Shown: piece after piece, positions 1 through 12,554 of the stretch | Layout: each line of letters begins with the position of its first letter | How positions within the stretch are numbered: the stretch's first letter is position 1 | NCBI GenBank assembly: GCA_028064945.1 | Contig: JAPTWQ010000010.1 | Coordinates: forward strand, 1 to 64,000 | Direction of reading: 5' to 3' | From: Nitrospiraceae bacterium | GTDB taxonomy: Bacteria > Nitrospirota_A > Leptospirillia > Leptospirillales > Leptospirillaceae | DNA: 64,000 nt | Notes under the pieces: generated by a model | Seen by the model: only the letters and a program-made list of their open reading frames with translations | Databases searched by the model: none | What the model was told of the DNA's origin: nothing | Made by a program: the position numbers and the translations under genes

Positions 1-2
1 AA

Positions 3-366
3 TGGTGGAGGCGGCGGGAATCGAACCCGCGTCCGGAAACAGTCCGCGAAGAATCACTACATGCTTAGCCCTTTTTTTTGTCTGGCCACTAGAGGGAGAA
101 AGGACACACCCTTTTCGCCGCGAGCCTGGATTAGTGTCGCTAGCGGAACCCAGGCAGGTTCCGGAAGCCATCCTGTCATCTCGACGCCTCCGGACCAGGA
201 CAGGCACTGGTACCGGTAGACGCTAGCTCACCTGACTTTTAAATCAGGCAGCAAGTGCCATTTCGTTGTTGGCAGTTGTGTTGTTTCCCGGATGATTTAC
301 GAGGAGCCAGGAGTCCTCGGCATGCGATTCTTGCTTTCTCATCCCCGTCGAATCCAGTGCGCCCCC
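3..366 (-). ncRNA. ssrA: Transfer-messenger RNA (tmRNA)
   Basis: Rescues stalled ribosomes together with SmpB, which is encoded next door at 474-962. Read on the minus strand, the 5' end GGGGGCG (366-360) pairs with CGCCTCC near the 3' end to form a seven-base-pair acceptor stem. Its third pair is G-U, the alanyl-tRNA synthetase identity element. The RNA ends in an encoded CCA at position 3, preceded by a T-arm with GGTTCGATTCC. The tag reading frame ends at the TGA at 246-244 and decodes as ...GNNTTANNEMALAA, with the usual ALAA-type C-terminus recognised by proteases. The resume codon is not certain; it is probably the Gly codon or the Ala codon of ANNEMALAA. The one-piece (non-permuted) form is evident. 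The length of 364 nt is normal. Confidence 0.95.
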
Positions 367-419
367 GGATAATCAATCAAAAATACCAGAGAAGCTGGAT
401 CAGGATGGTGGAACAAAAA

Positions 420-449
420 ATTATATCACTCTATGGGTATTTTAGCCAA
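420..449 (-). promoter_or_regulatory. Predicted sigma-70 promoter of ssrA
   Basis: On the minus strand there is TTGGCT (449-444), an 18-base spacer and a perfect TATAAT (425-420). Transcription would start near 413. This leaves about 45 nt of 5' leader before the mature tmRNA end at 366, compatible with RNase P trimming. The promoter lies between smpB and ssrA, so ssrA can be transcribed independently. Confidence 0.65.
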
Positions 450-473
450 GCCCCCACCATAACCCCATAACCT

Positions 474-962
474 TCAGGAAGGACCCCTTTTAGAACTTCG
501 GAAAGCTCGCTCAATATCCCGGTGGGCTTCCCTCTCCCGGATGGCCTCCCGTTTGTCGCCCTGAGTCTTTCCTTTTGCCAAAGCGATCTCGGCCTTGAAA
601 CGACCCGCCGAAGTCACATAGATCCTGGTTAGAATAATCGTATATCCCTTGATCTTGACCAAGCCCATAATCCGCTTGATCTGTTTCTTGTGGAGCAGAA
701 GTTTGCGCTTCCTGAGAGGCTCATGATTCAAAAAGCTTCCCGCAGAATAAGGACCGATATGGAGCTGATGGACGAAAGCCTCCATATCGTCGATCCGAAC
801 AAAAGCGTCCCCCAGATTCGAGCGGCCTTCACGAAGAGCCTTGACCTCCGTTCCCAGAAGCACCAGTCCCGCCTCAAAACGCTCAAGAATCTCGTATTGA
901 AAGCCGGCCCTTCTATTATTGGCAACGGTCTTGCCTGAAGGAGCCTTAGGGGGAGTTGCCAC
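474..962 (-). CDS. smpB: SsrA-binding protein SmpB
   Basis: Binds tmRNA and delivers it to stalled ribosomes for trans-translation. The 162-residue protein has the SmpB core: an N-terminal NRRAGFQYEI-like strand, the central GTEVKALREGRSNLGDAFV segment and a basic C-terminal tail with KGKTQGDKREA followed by arginine-rich residues, which becomes helical in the ribosome. Length matches the family (about 155-165 aa). The start is GTG at 962, chosen because GAGGAGGG lies seven bases upstream. It is the immediate upstream neighbour of ssrA on the same strand, the common ssrA-smpB linkage. pepA lies 24 bases upstream and may share its transcript. Confidence 0.95.
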   Translation of the reverse strand: MATPPKAPSGKTVANNRRAGFQYEILERFEAGLVLLGTEVKALREGRSNLGDAFVRIDDMEAFVHQLHIGPYSAGSFLNHEPLRKRKLLLHKKQIKRIMGLVKIKGYTIILTRIYVTSAGRFKAEIALAKGKTQGDKREAIREREAHRDIERAFRSSKRGPS

Positions 963-986
963 TGAGAGCCCTCCTCATCGGCTCCA

Positions 987-2570
987 TCACTTCTTGGACG
1001 GTTTCTTCGAAGCCTTTGCTCCTCTTGGATCTTTCCATTCTTTTTCCACCAGACCTTCGAGAAGATGAACGAGAAGACGAATGCCAACCCCGACATTCCC
1101 CTTTGGTTTATAGGGCTCGTCCGATTCCACCCAGGCTGTTCCGGCAATATCCAGATGAAGCCATGGACAATCGTCCACAAAATGGGAAAGGAAAGCCGCG
1201 GCAGTGATTGTTCCGGCACCACGCCCACCCACATTCTGCATATCGGCAATCGGACTTTTGATCTGCTCGTAATACTCCTCAAACAATGGAAGCTCCCAAC
1301 CTCTTTCACCGGAGACCTCTCCCGCCTCAAGAGCTCTTGCCACAAGATCCCGATTATTGCCCAGAACCCCGATCGCATGGGATCCAAGTGCTACGGTAAC
1401 GGCACCCGTCAGGGTGGCAAGATCAATCGTCAGTTCAGGATGAAAGGTCTTGATCCCCCAGGACAGAGCATCTGCCAGGATCAGACGACCTTCCGCATCG
1501 GTGTTGATCACCTCGATTGTCTTTCCATTGAAAGCGGTCAGAACATCGCCTGGCTTGTTTGCAGTTCCACTCGGCATATTTTCAGTGGCAGGCATGATCC
1601 CGACAATATGAAGGGGAATATCCAGATCAGCGCAGGCCATCATTGTTCCCAAAACAGCCGCTCCACCGGACATGTCACCCTTCATCGCCTCCATCTTCTC
1701 GGCAGGCTTGAGTGAAATGCCACCAGAATCAAAGGTCAGGGTTTTCCCCACAAGCAGAACAGGGTTTTTATTGATGGCTTTTTTGGGTTTGTACTCAAGC
1801 CTGATCAGACGGGCAGGTTCAAGCGAACCCTTCGCAACTCCGGCCAGGGCACCAAGTCCCATTTGGGAAATCGTCTGAAAGTCATAGCTGACAAAAGAGA
1901 TCTTTCGGGCAGCGGCTTCCTTTGCAGCGGTCTCCGATATCATGGACGGAGTGGCCACATTGGCCGGATGGTTGCCCAGATCGCGGGCGAGATAAACACC
2001 CCTGACTACCGCTTTCGCGACCGAAATTCCCCGGCCATGCTTTTTCTCTCCCTCTTTTGAGGAGGCAATCCAGAGCGCTTCCAGTGGTTGGGCCGAAACC
2101 TTGGATTCATCCTTGTCCTTTCCGGCTGTTTTATAGAGATCAAACCGGTAAAGGGCAAGCAACGTCCCTTCAACAACCGCTTCCGATGAAAGGGCAACAT
2201 CTTTCAAAGCACCCGAAAGGGTTGAAAGAAGTGTCTTGATCCGACGCTTGGAAGCAGCCTTGGCAACCTGACCGGAGACCCGTCGAAGACCTTCTGTCGT
2301 CAGGGAATCACGATTCCCCAAACCCGCCAGAACAAGATTTTGTGGTGACATTTTCCCGAGCGTCGGGAGGATCATGACATCTCCCCGCTCACCACGGAAG
2401 ACACCCTCATCAAGGATCCTGGAAAACTCCCCCGACAAAGCCGCATCAATTTTCTTCTTGAGATCCCCGACGACCCGGCCGTCATCAAAAACACCCACCA
2501 CAAGCCCCATTGCCGGGTGCACCAGGGGATCTCCCGTCATCGTTTCTATTTTGACCAATTCAGGATCCAC
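987..2570 (-). CDS. pepA: Leucyl aminopeptidase (M17 family)
   Basis: Cytosolic zinc/manganese aminopeptidase that removes N-terminal residues from peptides. The 527-residue protein has an N-terminal macrodomain-like part and a C-terminal catalytic domain. The latter carries LVGKTLTFDSGGISLKP (catalytic Lys and first metal Asp) and the M17 signature NTDAEGRL with metal-binding Asp and Glu. Usual length is about 480-510 aa, so the C-terminal Lys/Ser-rich tail and N-terminus make it slightly long. The predicted start is GTG at 2570, preceded by a purine-rich GGGGAAGGGG. A downstream ATG (codon 11) is an alternative. Located between smpB and queC on the same strand. Confidence 0.92.
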   Translation of the reverse strand: MDPELVKIETMTGDPLVHPAMGLVVGVFDDGRVVGDLKKKIDAALSGEFSRILDEGVFRGERGDVMILPTLGKMSPQNLVLAGLGNRDSLTTEGLRRVSGQVAKAASKRRIKTLLSTLSGALKDVALSSEAVVEGTLLALYRFDLYKTAGKDKDESKVSAQPLEALWIASSKEGEKKHGRGISVAKAVVRGVYLARDLGNHPANVATPSMISETAAKEAAARKISFVSYDFQTISQMGLGALAGVAKGSLEPARLIRLEYKPKKAINKNPVLLVGKTLTFDSGGISLKPAEKMEAMKGDMSGGAAVLGTMMACADLDIPLHIVGIMPATENMPSGTANKPGDVLTAFNGKTIEVINTDAEGRLILADALSWGIKTFHPELTIDLATLTGAVTVALGSHAIGVLGNNRDLVARALEAGEVSGERGWELPLFEEYYEQIKSPIADMQNVGGRGAGTITAAAFLSHFVDDCPWLHLDIAGTAWVESDEPYKPKGNVGVGIRLLVHLLEGLVEKEWKDPRGAKASKKPSKK

Positions 2571-2695
2571 GCAGACACCCCTTCCCCAACCTTCAAAAAG
2601 GTTAACCCAAGAGTATTATTGTCGTTTTATTTTCCAACATCAGAACAGGAGTCATTATCGCTCCACTTCCCCCGGCACGCAAGGGAGACAGGATG

Positions 2696-3382
2696 CTATT
2701 TTTTCAAATACTCCAACGGATCAGAGACACCCGCCTCGGAAAAGCCCCTGAGCCGCAAAAGACAGCTGTCGCAATGACCGCAAGCATCTGTTACTCCCTG
2801 ATAACAGGACCATGTGTGGATGAACGGCACCCCCAGCCTGAGACCTTCCTGAACGATCCGGGATTTGCGAAACGTAATGACCGGCGTCACGATGCTGATA
2901 TCGGCATCAGGCTTTGTTCCCTGCCGGATGGCCTCTGTAAATGCATCGTAAAAGACCCTCCGGCAATCAGGATAACCGGATGAATCCTCCTCTACCGCCC
3001 CGATATAAATCCGGTTGGCCCCCCTGATCTCGGCCAGTGAGGTTGCCGTTGCCAGAAAATGGGCATTCCGGAAGGGAACATAGGTCACCGGTATCCCCTC
3101 CCTGTCCAAGGATCCTTCCGGCAGGGAAATCGAACTGTCCGTCAGGGCAGATCCCCCAAAAGAAGACAGAGACGGAAGATCCGTCACCTGGAAATCCGTC
3201 ACATTCCAGAATTGACAAAGTGCCCTAAAAGCCGATTCCTCCCGTCGCTGGGCCCGGGCTCCATAACGGATATGCAGAAAGGACACCCGCTCATTTTCCG
3301 ACAGGGCAATCGCCGCGGTCACAGCACTGTCCATTCCACCGCTGACCAGAACGACAGCTCCCGAAGATTTTAGCCTGGACAT
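2696..3382 (-). CDS. queC: 7-cyano-7-deazaguanine synthase QueC
   Basis: ATP-dependent conversion of 7-carboxy-7-deazaguanine to preQ0 in queuosine biosynthesis. The N-terminal PP-loop SGGMDS binds ATP. The C-terminus has the zinc-binding cysteines of ACGHCDSCLLRLRGF, and a further Cys lies just before (TWSCYQGV). Length of 228 aa is typical. ATG at 3382 is preferred over an in-frame GTG six bases upstream, because AAGGGAG sits five bases before the ATG but abuts the GTG. queE follows the same pathway and lies immediately upstream (41-base gap), so the pair likely forms an operon. queD and queF are not in this window. Confidence 0.94.
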   Translation of the reverse strand: MSRLKSSGAVVLVSGGMDSAVTAAIALSENERVSFLHIRYGARAQRREESAFRALCQFWNVTDFQVTDLPSLSSFGGSALTDSSISLPEGSLDREGIPVTYVPFRNAHFLATATSLAEIRGANRIYIGAVEEDSSGYPDCRRVFYDAFTEAIRQGTKPDADISIVTPVITFRKSRIVQEGLRLGVPFIHTWSCYQGVTDACGHCDSCLLRLRGFSEAGVSDPLEYLKK

Positions 3383-3422
3383 GAACACTCCCTTTTAAAA
3401 TGATCCGGGGGCGACGGGGCCA

Positions 3423-4061
3423 TCAGACCCCCTTCGCCTTTGGATCAAACAGAATTTTATGAAGCTGTATCTGTATTCTGAAACGTCTTCTGGATTCAAG
3501 CACCCATTGCCCAAGCTCTTTTGGATCAACCAGATCGAAAACCGGAGAAACGGTCACAGGAGTCTCGGCAGGCAATCGCCAATCGTCAAGAGTCGATACA
3601 ACCCAGTCGAAATCCTCCCGACTCTGGCACACCGCCTTGATCTCGTCATTGGATGTCAGGCTCCGGAAATGATCGGGATTCATCCACTGGCTCATCCCGG
3701 ACCCGGGTGGCTTGATGTCCATAATCACATGACAGGACCTGTCAAGCCCCTCGGGAATGGGGAATCCTCCCGAAGTTTCAATCAAAACCTCATATCCTTC
3801 CCGTCGGAGACGGTTCGAAAGCTCCACAAAATCCGTCTGGACAAACGGCTCCCCCCCGGTAATCTCGACCAGATTTGTTTCCGACTTCCCCGTCTCAAGA
3901 AGGATCTCGTCCACGGTCATGTCCGTTCCACCATAAAACGAATAGGTCGTATCACACCATGTACAACGAAGGGGACAACCAGAAGTCCTGATGAAAAAAC
4001 AGGGCCAACCCGAATAAAGCGATTCCCCCTGAATCGAACGAAACAGCTCGGTAATCTTCAA
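3423..4061 (-). CDS. queE: 7-carboxy-7-deazaguanine synthase QueE (radical SAM)
   Basis: Radical S-adenosylmethionine enzyme that contracts the ring of 6-carboxy-tetrahydropterin to give 7-carboxy-7-deazaguanine. The N-terminus shows the family pattern FRSIQGES...G.PCFFIRTSGCPLRCTWCDT. The CxxxCxxC cysteines bind the 4Fe-4S cluster, and ITGGEP is the SAM-binding motif. Length of 212 aa is normal. The start is TTG at 4061, overlapping the TGA of the upstream TPR gene (TTGA). AGGAG lies seven bases before it. Coupled to queC downstream. Confidence 0.94.
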   Translation of the reverse strand: MKITELFRSIQGESLYSGWPCFFIRTSGCPLRCTWCDTTYSFYGGTDMTVDEILLETGKSETNLVEITGGEPFVQTDFVELSNRLRREGYEVLIETSGGFPIPEGLDRSCHVIMDIKPPGSGMSQWMNPDHFRSLTSNDEIKAVCQSREDFDWVVSTLDDWRLPAETPVTVSPVFDLVDPKELGQWVLESRRRFRIQIQLHKILFDPKAKGV

Positions 4062-4921
4062 CCTGAAGCTCCTGACCCCGTTGGACCACCTGTCTGTTGT
4101 CCGCCAACGGAATGATTGTCCATTTTTTTTCGCAGTTCCATGATCCTGCTGTTGATCAGAGCGGGGTTCGGGTAGGAGGAAATCAGGGTGGTCAACAATT
4201 CCAGCGCTTTCTGATACTGACCATCCTTTTCATCGATGGAGGCCAGATTCAGTCGGGCGACCGAAGCAAAGGTACTGTCAGGGTATCTTTTCAGGAAGGC
4301 TGCCAGTCTGACAGAGGCCCCTGAACTGTTTCCGAGAAACGCGTCCATGAGACCGAGCTTGTAACGAGCCTTTTCACCCGTGAATCCGTCGGGAACAGCA
4401 CGAACCACCTTCTTGTAGAAGACCGACGCATTCCGGTAGTCTTCACGATGCTCGTAGATCCTTGCCATCAAAAGATAAATTCGTCCCTGAAACTCACTAT
4501 CGAGGGAGTCAGCATCGATTTTTTCAAGGATTTCAAGCGCCTGACCAGAGCGGCTCAAGCGGTCAAGATCCCTCGCCAGAAAAAAGGAGACCTTTTGGCG
4601 AATCGCTCCTCCCTGAAGATTTTCCAGGGCTTTCATATAATCCTGGGACGCCTGACGCGGGTCGTTCTGGTAGAGATCGTCCATTCTGCCCAAGCGAAAG
4701 TAAGCCTTTCCCCTTGTCCTGGCAACGGGACTTTTCGCGATCGCCCCGGAAAAATCCTCACGGGCCCGGGCAAGATCCAGATGCTCGAGAGCGACCATAC
4801 CCTGATCGTACTTTTGTTCCGCCCGATTTTTGCTGCAACCATCCTGACCGACCAATAAAAAGACCAGAAACATTGCCCAGAAGGCCCTGGACAGAATCAG
4901 GTCAAGTCGCGGGAGTCCCAT
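4058..4921 (-). CDS. TPR-repeat protein, probably exported or membrane-anchored
   Basis: Function not recognised beyond the fold. The 287-residue protein starts with a hydrophobic segment (residues about 6-27, ending ...[11 protein letters not shown]), so it is an exported protein or a weak-consensus lipoprotein. The residues before the Cys (QDG) do not match a good lipobox. The rest is alpha-helical tetratricopeptide-like repeats, for example the [24 protein letters not shown] unit, YFRLGRMDD and [19 protein letters not shown]. This resembles the YbgF/BamD-type tetratricopeptide class. ATG at 4921 is preferred over one at 4969, because the signal-like segment starts there and GGGGAG is upstream. 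Overlaps the end of gyrA by 20 bases and the start of queE by 4. Confidence 0.75.
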   Translation of the reverse strand: MGLPRLDLILSRAFWAMFLVFLLVGQDGCSKNRAEQKYDQGMVALEHLDLARAREDFSGAIAKSPVARTRGKAYFRLGRMDDLYQNDPRQASQDYMKALENLQGGAIRQKVSFFLARDLDRLSRSGQALEILEKIDADSLDSEFQGRIYLLMARIYEHREDYRNASVFYKKVVRAVPDGFTGEKARYKLGLMDAFLGNSSGASVRLAAFLKRYPDSTFASVARLNLASIDEKDGQYQKALELLTTLISSYPNPALINSRIMELRKKMDNHSVGGQQTGGPTGSGASG

Positions 4922-7370
4922 CTTCCGTTTCTCCCCTGAGGGGTGCCAAGGATGCACACTGGATTTCATCTTCCGACTGAAGGTTCAAAAGTTTCACTCC
5001 CTGCGCCGTCCTGCCGGTCAAACGGATCGTCGATGTTTCAATCCTGAGCGCCTGGCCTTTCTGGGTGATCAGAAAAACATCCTCGGATCCTGTCACCTTG
5101 ATGACCGAAACAACCGGACCAATCTTCTCAGCTGCCTTGAGGATCCTGACGCCCTGGCCTCCGCGACCCTGAAGCCGGAAATCCTTTCCTGTATTGACGC
5201 GTTTTCCGTAACCCCTTGCCGTAATGACGGCAACAAAGTCTTCGTCCTGAATCGTCTCCGCTCCGACAACCAGGTCATTCGGTGCCAACTTGATCCCCTT
5301 CACACCCGAAGCCGTTCGACCCATGCTGCGAAAACCCTTGTCTGGATCATCCATCGGGATCAGAATTCCCTTGCCACCCTTTGTAGCGATCAGGATATCG
5401 GTCCCCGGCTCGCCGACCATCACCTGGGCGAGACGGTCCCCCTCCTCCAATGAAATCGCTATGATTCCGCTTTGCCGGATCTGGCCGTAATGGATCAGCT
5501 GAGTCCTCTTGATTTTTCCCCTTTCGGTCACAAAGATCAGACTCTTTTCTTCCCCGAAAGAGCGGATGGAAAGAAGTTGTGTGACTTTTTCATCGGGAGC
5601 AAGCGCCAGGAGCGACCGGATGCTCTTTCCCCGGGTTGCCCGCTGACCTTCCGGAATTTCGTGAACCTTAAGACGATAAACCTTCCCGATATCGGTGAAG
5701 AAGAGAATAGTCTCATGCATTGTGGGAGACAGTGTCGAAATAACGGCGTCGTCATCCTTGAGTGTGACGCCGATTCGTCCCTTTCCTCCCCTGTTCTGGG
5801 TCGGATAGGCGTCTTTTGAAAGCCTCTTGATGTATCCCTGGAATGTCAGATTGATATAACAGGGATCGTCGGGAATGAGGGATTCGAAATCAATCTCGCC
5901 TTCATCCGGAACAATTCTGGTCCGCCTTTCATCCCCAAACTTTTCACGAAGCTCCAAAAACTCTTCTCTCACGACTCCCATCAAAACATCCCGGCTGCCA
6001 AGGATCCTTTCGAGCTCAAGAATAATTTTCCGGACCTCTTCATACTCTGCTTCAATTTTATCCCTCTCAAGGGCAGTCAGCCGCTGCAGACGCATATCGA
6101 GAATGGCACGGGCCTGAATCTCGGAAAAAGCGTAGGAGGTCATAAGCCCTTCCCGTGCGGTCTCGGGAGAGTCTGACGCCCGAATCAGCGCAATGATCTG
6201 ATCCATCAGATCGATGGCACGCTTCAACCCCTCGAGGATATGGAACCTTTCCCGGGCTTTTTTGAGGCGGTAGAGGGTTCTCTTGGTGACCACATCCTGA
6301 CGGAAATCCAGAAAATGCCGAAGTGCTTCCAAAAGGGAAAGGGTGACCGGCCGCTGGTTGACGATGGCGACAAAATTGACCCCGAACGAACTTTGAAGAG
6401 CGGTCATGGAATAAAGCCTGTTGATGATGACCTGAGGATTTCCGTCCCGTTTCAGATCAAGGACGATCCGCATTCCTTCCCGATTTGACTCATCCCGAAT
6501 ATCGGCAATTCCGTCAATTTCCTTGTCACGGACAAGAGCCGCGATTTTTTCAATGAGACGGGTTTTATTCACCATGTATGGAATTTCGCTGATCACGATC
6601 GCCTGACGGTCGGCCCTGGTACTCTCCTCCACATCAACCACTCCCCGCATCACCACAGAACCGCGACCGGTGCGGAAGGCCTCCTCTATACCCGAACGAC
6701 CCATGATCAGGCCACCTGTCGGAAAATCCGGTCCGGTCACGACACGGAGAAGATCTTCCATGGAAAAAGACGGGTTATCGATCATCTCAAGCAGGGCGTT
6801 GATGATCTCCCGACTGTTGTGGGGAGGAATGTTGGTCGCCATTCCGACGGCAATACCCGACGATCCGTTCAGAAGCAAAAGGGGAAGTTTTGCGGGAAGG
6901 ACTTTAGGTTCTTCAAGAGATTCATCATAGTTTGGACCGAACCCGACCGTTTCTTCCGAAAGCTCCGACATCATCTCCTCGGAAATCGCCTTCAGCCGAA
7001 TTTCTGTATACCTCATGGCTGCGGGAGAATCTCCGTCGATCGATCCAAAATTTCCCTGGCCGTCAATCAATGGGTAACGAAGCGTAAATGGCTGGACAAG
7101 CCTGACCGCTGTATCATAAACCGCCGTATCTCCGTGAGGATGGTATTTACCAATCACATCACCAACGATACGGGCCGATTTTTTGTAAGCCCCCCCGGAA
7201 CGGACTCCCATTTCATGCATCGCAAAAAGAACCCGTCTCTGAACGGGCTTCAGGCCGTCCCGAATATCGGGCAAGGCCCTGCCGACAATAACGCTCATGG
7301 AATAGTTCAGGTATGCGGTCCGGATTTCGGTATCAATCGCAATCGCCTGCTCAAAAGGAATCATGGCCAA
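4902..7370 (-). CDS. gyrA: DNA gyrase subunit A
   Basis: Breakage-reunion subunit of gyrase, which introduces negative supercoils with GyrB. The N-terminal domain shows [20 protein letters not shown], and the catalytic tyrosine is Tyr121 in [10 protein letters not shown]. The C-terminal beta-pinwheel contains a GyrA box-like NRGGKGRIG (near residue 555), favouring GyrA over ParC, as does the gyrB neighbour. The quinolone-determining region reads [13 protein letters not shown]. The position equivalent to E. coli Ser83 is Thr82, and Asp86 is kept. The 822 aa are typical. The start is TTG at 7370, because AAGGAG lies eight bases upstream; an ATG two codons later has poorer spacing. Confidence 0.96.
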   Translation of the reverse strand: MAMIPFEQAIAIDTEIRTAYLNYSMSVIVGRALPDIRDGLKPVQRRVLFAMHEMGVRSGGAYKKSARIVGDVIGKYHPHGDTAVYDTAVRLVQPFTLRYPLIDGQGNFGSIDGDSPAAMRYTEIRLKAISEEMMSELSEETVGFGPNYDESLEEPKVLPAKLPLLLLNGSSGIAVGMATNIPPHNSREIINALLEMIDNPSFSMEDLLRVVTGPDFPTGGLIMGRSGIEEAFRTGRGSVVMRGVVDVEESTRADRQAIVISEIPYMVNKTRLIEKIAALVRDKEIDGIADIRDESNREGMRIVLDLKRDGNPQVIINRLYSMTALQSSFGVNFVAIVNQRPVTLSLLEALRHFLDFRQDVVTKRTLYRLKKARERFHILEGLKRAIDLMDQIIALIRASDSPETAREGLMTSYAFSEIQARAILDMRLQRLTALERDKIEAEYEEVRKIILELERILGSRDVLMGVVREEFLELREKFGDERRTRIVPDEGEIDFESLIPDDPCYINLTFQGYIKRLSKDAYPTQNRGGKGRIGVTLKDDDAVISTLSPTMHETILFFTDIGKVYRLKVHEIPEGQRATRGKSIRSLLALAPDEKVTQLLSIRSFGEEKSLIFVTERGKIKRTQLIHYGQIRQSGIIAISLEEGDRLAQVMVGEPGTDILIATKGGKGILIPMDDPDKGFRSMGRTASGVKGIKLAPNDLVVGAETIQDEDFVAVITARGYGKRVNTGKDFRLQGRGGQGVRILKAAEKIGPVVSVIKVTGSEDVFLITQKGQALRIETSTIRLTGRTAQGVKLLNLQSEDEIQCASLAPLRGETEDGTPAT

Positions 7371-7421
7371 GAAAGTTACTCCTTCTGGGAGAATGAATCG
7401 TCAACAAACATCAGGAATCAA

Positions 7422-9878
<2,457 letters not shown>

Positions 9879-9918
9879 TTATTGCTGTTGTGACCAAAGT
9901 GCTACCTCAGGTCAGGAC

Positions 9919-11076
9919 TTAACCCATCGGCATCAATACATACCGGGAGTGCGGATCATCAAGAGCTCTCCAGATGACCGGCATCGAATCCTTTGCCCCA
10001 TACTCCTTGCCGTAACGCACATCAAACCGGATGGTTTCCCCTGATGTCACCGCCAGAAGGACTCTCAAAAAGTCGATCTTGAAAATCAGGGAACCCGACT
10101 CTCCCCTGACAAATGCCGGAATGGTTTCAATCGATTCCCCGATTTCCTCATTCATGGTCCTCAGAACCAGGAATCGGTCATTCCAGTCAAAAATAACCTC
10201 CGGCTTCTTGTCAGAAACCACAGAAACCCTTTTCAGGGCGCTATCCAGGGATTCCCGGGAAATCTCCACCCCAACGGTGAAGTCCTGGGGAAACGCCTCC
10301 TTGTAGTTCGGGTAGGGAGTCGACAGGAGCCTTGCAAAGTAGTAGAAGCGTCCCCATCGAAAAGTGATGTATTTGGGGTTCAGGACGATTTCGATCGACA
10401 TGTTCGGATCCTTGGCATCAAGCTCAAGCACATGCGCAAGCTCCTGGAGGTTTCTTTTTTTCAGGATAAAACGGCTTTCCGACTGCCCTGTCACCGAACC
10501 GCCCGCATCTTCACCCAACAAAATGACCCCATGATGTAGACGATGTCCGTCGGTACTGACCATGTTCAGGATCGGCTGACCTTTGTCCCCCAGCTCACGG
10601 GTCAAAAGAATGCCATTTAATGGCTTGCCCTCTTCATCGGACGCAAAAGGGAGGCTTTTCTTCAACTGGTCAAGAAAAGCTCCCAAAGGGACAAGAAATG
10701 AATATTCTGCGGTAATTTCCGGAAAAACATTAAACTCATCCGGATTAATTCCCTTAAGACTATTCTGGATTCGCTCGCGCTCAATCCTTGTCAGTCCGGA
10801 AGCATCTCTCGTAATAGTCAGGTCACCTGGAGGCAACTGACGGATAAGATTAAAAAGGGTTTTACCCGGCACCGTCGTTTTTCCCGGAGCCAAGACTTTT
10901 GCGGGCAACTCGAAACGTCCTCCCGTCTGTGTGTCGGAAGCATAGAGGGTAACCGTTTCCCCCTGCGCATCCAGCAAAACCTGGGACCCTACAAGAGCAG
11001 CGTTTTTTCGATCGGTCAGTGCGGCAATCCTTTGAACCCCGTCCAGAAATGTCTCCTGATCAACGATGATTTCCAT
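9919..11076 (-). CDS. dnaN: DNA polymerase III sliding clamp (beta subunit)
   Basis: Ring-shaped processivity factor for replicative DNA polymerase. The 385-residue protein shows the three-domain beta-clamp pattern. The N-terminal domain is MEIIVDQETFLDGVQRIAAL, then LNGILLTRE (the conserved gxLL motif of domain two), STDGHRLHHG and the C-terminal ending with VIWRALDDPHSRYVLMPMG. The final MPM-type motif is diagnostic. It lies 56 bases downstream of dnaA, the classic dnaA-dnaN arrangement. The ATG is preceded by GGAGACAGGAAACA, a good ribosome binding site. Confidence 0.95.
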   Translation of the reverse strand: MEIIVDQETFLDGVQRIAALTDRKNAALVGSQVLLDAQGETVTLYASDTQTGGRFELPAKVLAPGKTTVPGKTLFNLIRQLPPGDLTITRDASGLTRIERERIQNSLKGINPDEFNVFPEITAEYSFLVPLGAFLDQLKKSLPFASDEEGKPLNGILLTRELGDKGQPILNMVSTDGHRLHHGVILLGEDAGGSVTGQSESRFILKKRNLQELAHVLELDAKDPNMSIEIVLNPKYITFRWGRFYYFARLLSTPYPNYKEAFPQDFTVGVEISRESLDSALKRVSVVSDKKPEVIFDWNDRFLVLRTMNEEIGESIETIPAFVRGESGSLIFKIDFLRVLLAVTSGETIRFDVRYGKEYGAKDSMPVIWRALDDPHSRYVLMPMG

Positions 11077-11132
11077 TGTTTCCTGTCTCCATAAGTATTT
11101 TGGAACTATTCTGTTATTTAGCCGAATAGGAT

Positions 11133-12527
11133 CTAGCTTCTGTTCTCAAGCCTCTTCTTGATTTGCTCTATCTCGCTCATCGTCTGGGGATCTGATTCAA
11201 GCGCATCCTCAATATATTTACAGGAATGAATGATTGTCGAATGGTCCCTGCCACCAAGTTCCCTACCGATTTCAGGGTAGGACTTATGACCGATATCCCT
11301 GATCAGATACGCTGCCATATGTCTTGCAACGACCATTGAACGGGTTCTTTTCCTGGAGCGGATATCTTTGGATGTCACACCGTAGTAACCTGCCACTTCG
11401 GCAAGGATCCGCTCCACATCTGCAAGATCCTTGGTGGTTGGCAGAATATCGGACAGAAGCTTCCTGGCAACTTCAATGGTGATGGGTCTCCCCATCAAAT
11501 TTCCCCAGGCTCCCAAACGGATCATTGCCCCTTCAAGCTCACGAATATTCGTCTTGACTGTATTGGCCAGAAAAAAGACAACTTCTTCAGGAAGGGCCAA
11601 TCCCTCCTGGGCCATCTTGTCCCTCAATATGGCGATCTTTGTCTCAAAATCGGGAATCTGTATGTCCGCAATCAGACCCCAGCTGAAACGCGACTTCAAC
11701 CGGTCTTCAAGTGTTGCGATTTCACTGGGCATGCAATCACTGGATAGAATAATCTGTTTTCCATTTTCAAATAACGCGTTGAATGTATAAAAAAACTCTT
11801 CCTGGGTTCTCTCTTTTCCTGAAAGGAACTGGATATCATCCACAATGAGGACATCAATCTTACGATATCGTTCCCGAAATTCGTTCATCTTGGAAAACTT
11901 GATCGCTGTCACCATTTCATTCAGGAAGGATTCGGTCGTGATATAGAGAATTTTCAGGGAAGGAAAACGGGATTTCATCTGGTTGCCAATGGCGGACACC
12001 AGATGGGTTTTTCCCAATCCGACTCCTCCAAAAACATAAAAGGGATTATAGGTGTTGGAGGGATTATTCGCGATAGCCGTTGCCGCTGCATGGGCGAACT
12101 GGTTGCACATCCCCACAACATAATTGGAAAAGGTATACCGGGGACTCAGATGAGTTTCCCATGTACTCTGCTGTTCGGGAGACATGCTCAAAACCCCAGA
12201 TAAACTCTTCGACTTATCTTGCTGGGGAGATTCCTTGGCTTTTTTCTTTCTCTGTGGAGTTTTGGCCTGCGGGAGAACCTCAACCGTCAATTCGATCCGG
12301 TCATTGTCCAGAACCTCCCTCATCACCAGAATAATTTCAGAAAGGTAACGCTCCTCGATCATTCTCTGGACAAAAGACGATCCGACAAACAGGATATAAC
12401 TCTCTCCCGATCCGGAAAGCGACGCTCCCTCAAAGAGGTCCAGAACACCTTCCAGATCACGAGACCGGGCTTCGGGACCGAACTCGCGAAATCTGTTGAG
12501 AACCCTCTGAAGAAGGACCGAATCCAT
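11133..12527 (-). CDS. dnaA: Chromosomal replication initiator DnaA
   Basis: AAA+ initiator that melts the chromosome origin. The central domain has Walker A GGVGLGKTHL and Walker B VLIVDDIQFLSGKE, plus the family pattern TFNALFENGKQIILSSD. The C-terminal domain IV has VVARHMAAYLIRDIGHKS and the DNA-binding signature GGRDHSTIIH. Length from ATG 12527 is 464 aa. That ATG is chosen because AAGGA lies ten bases upstream and MDSVLLQRVLNRF fits the usual N-terminus. A TTG at 12554 would add nine acidic residues but has no clear ribosome binding site. It borders the AT-rich putative origin. Confidence 0.96.
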   Translation of the reverse strand: MDSVLLQRVLNRFREFGPEARSRDLEGVLDLFEGASLSGSGESYILFVGSSFVQRMIEERYLSEIILVMREVLDNDRIELTVEVLPQAKTPQRKKKAKESPQQDKSKSLSGVLSMSPEQQSTWETHLSPRYTFSNYVVGMCNQFAHAAATAIANNPSNTYNPFYVFGGVGLGKTHLVSAIGNQMKSRFPSLKILYITTESFLNEMVTAIKFSKMNEFRERYRKIDVLIVDDIQFLSGKERTQEEFFYTFNALFENGKQIILSSDCMPSEIATLEDRLKSRFSWGLIADIQIPDFETKIAILRDKMAQEGLALPEEVVFFLANTVKTNIRELEGAMIRLGAWGNLMGRPITIEVARKLLSDILPTTKDLADVERILAEVAGYYGVTSKDIRSRKRTRSMVVARHMAAYLIRDIGHKSYPEIGRELGGRDHSTIIHSCKYIEDALESDPQTMSEIEQIKKRLENRS

Positions 12528-12554
12528 CTCTTCTTCGTCCTTTATTTTAGGCAA

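Noticed and set aside
728..1387. Minus-strand frame of 219 codons
   Set aside because: Out of frame with pepA and smpB, which both have firm family motifs.
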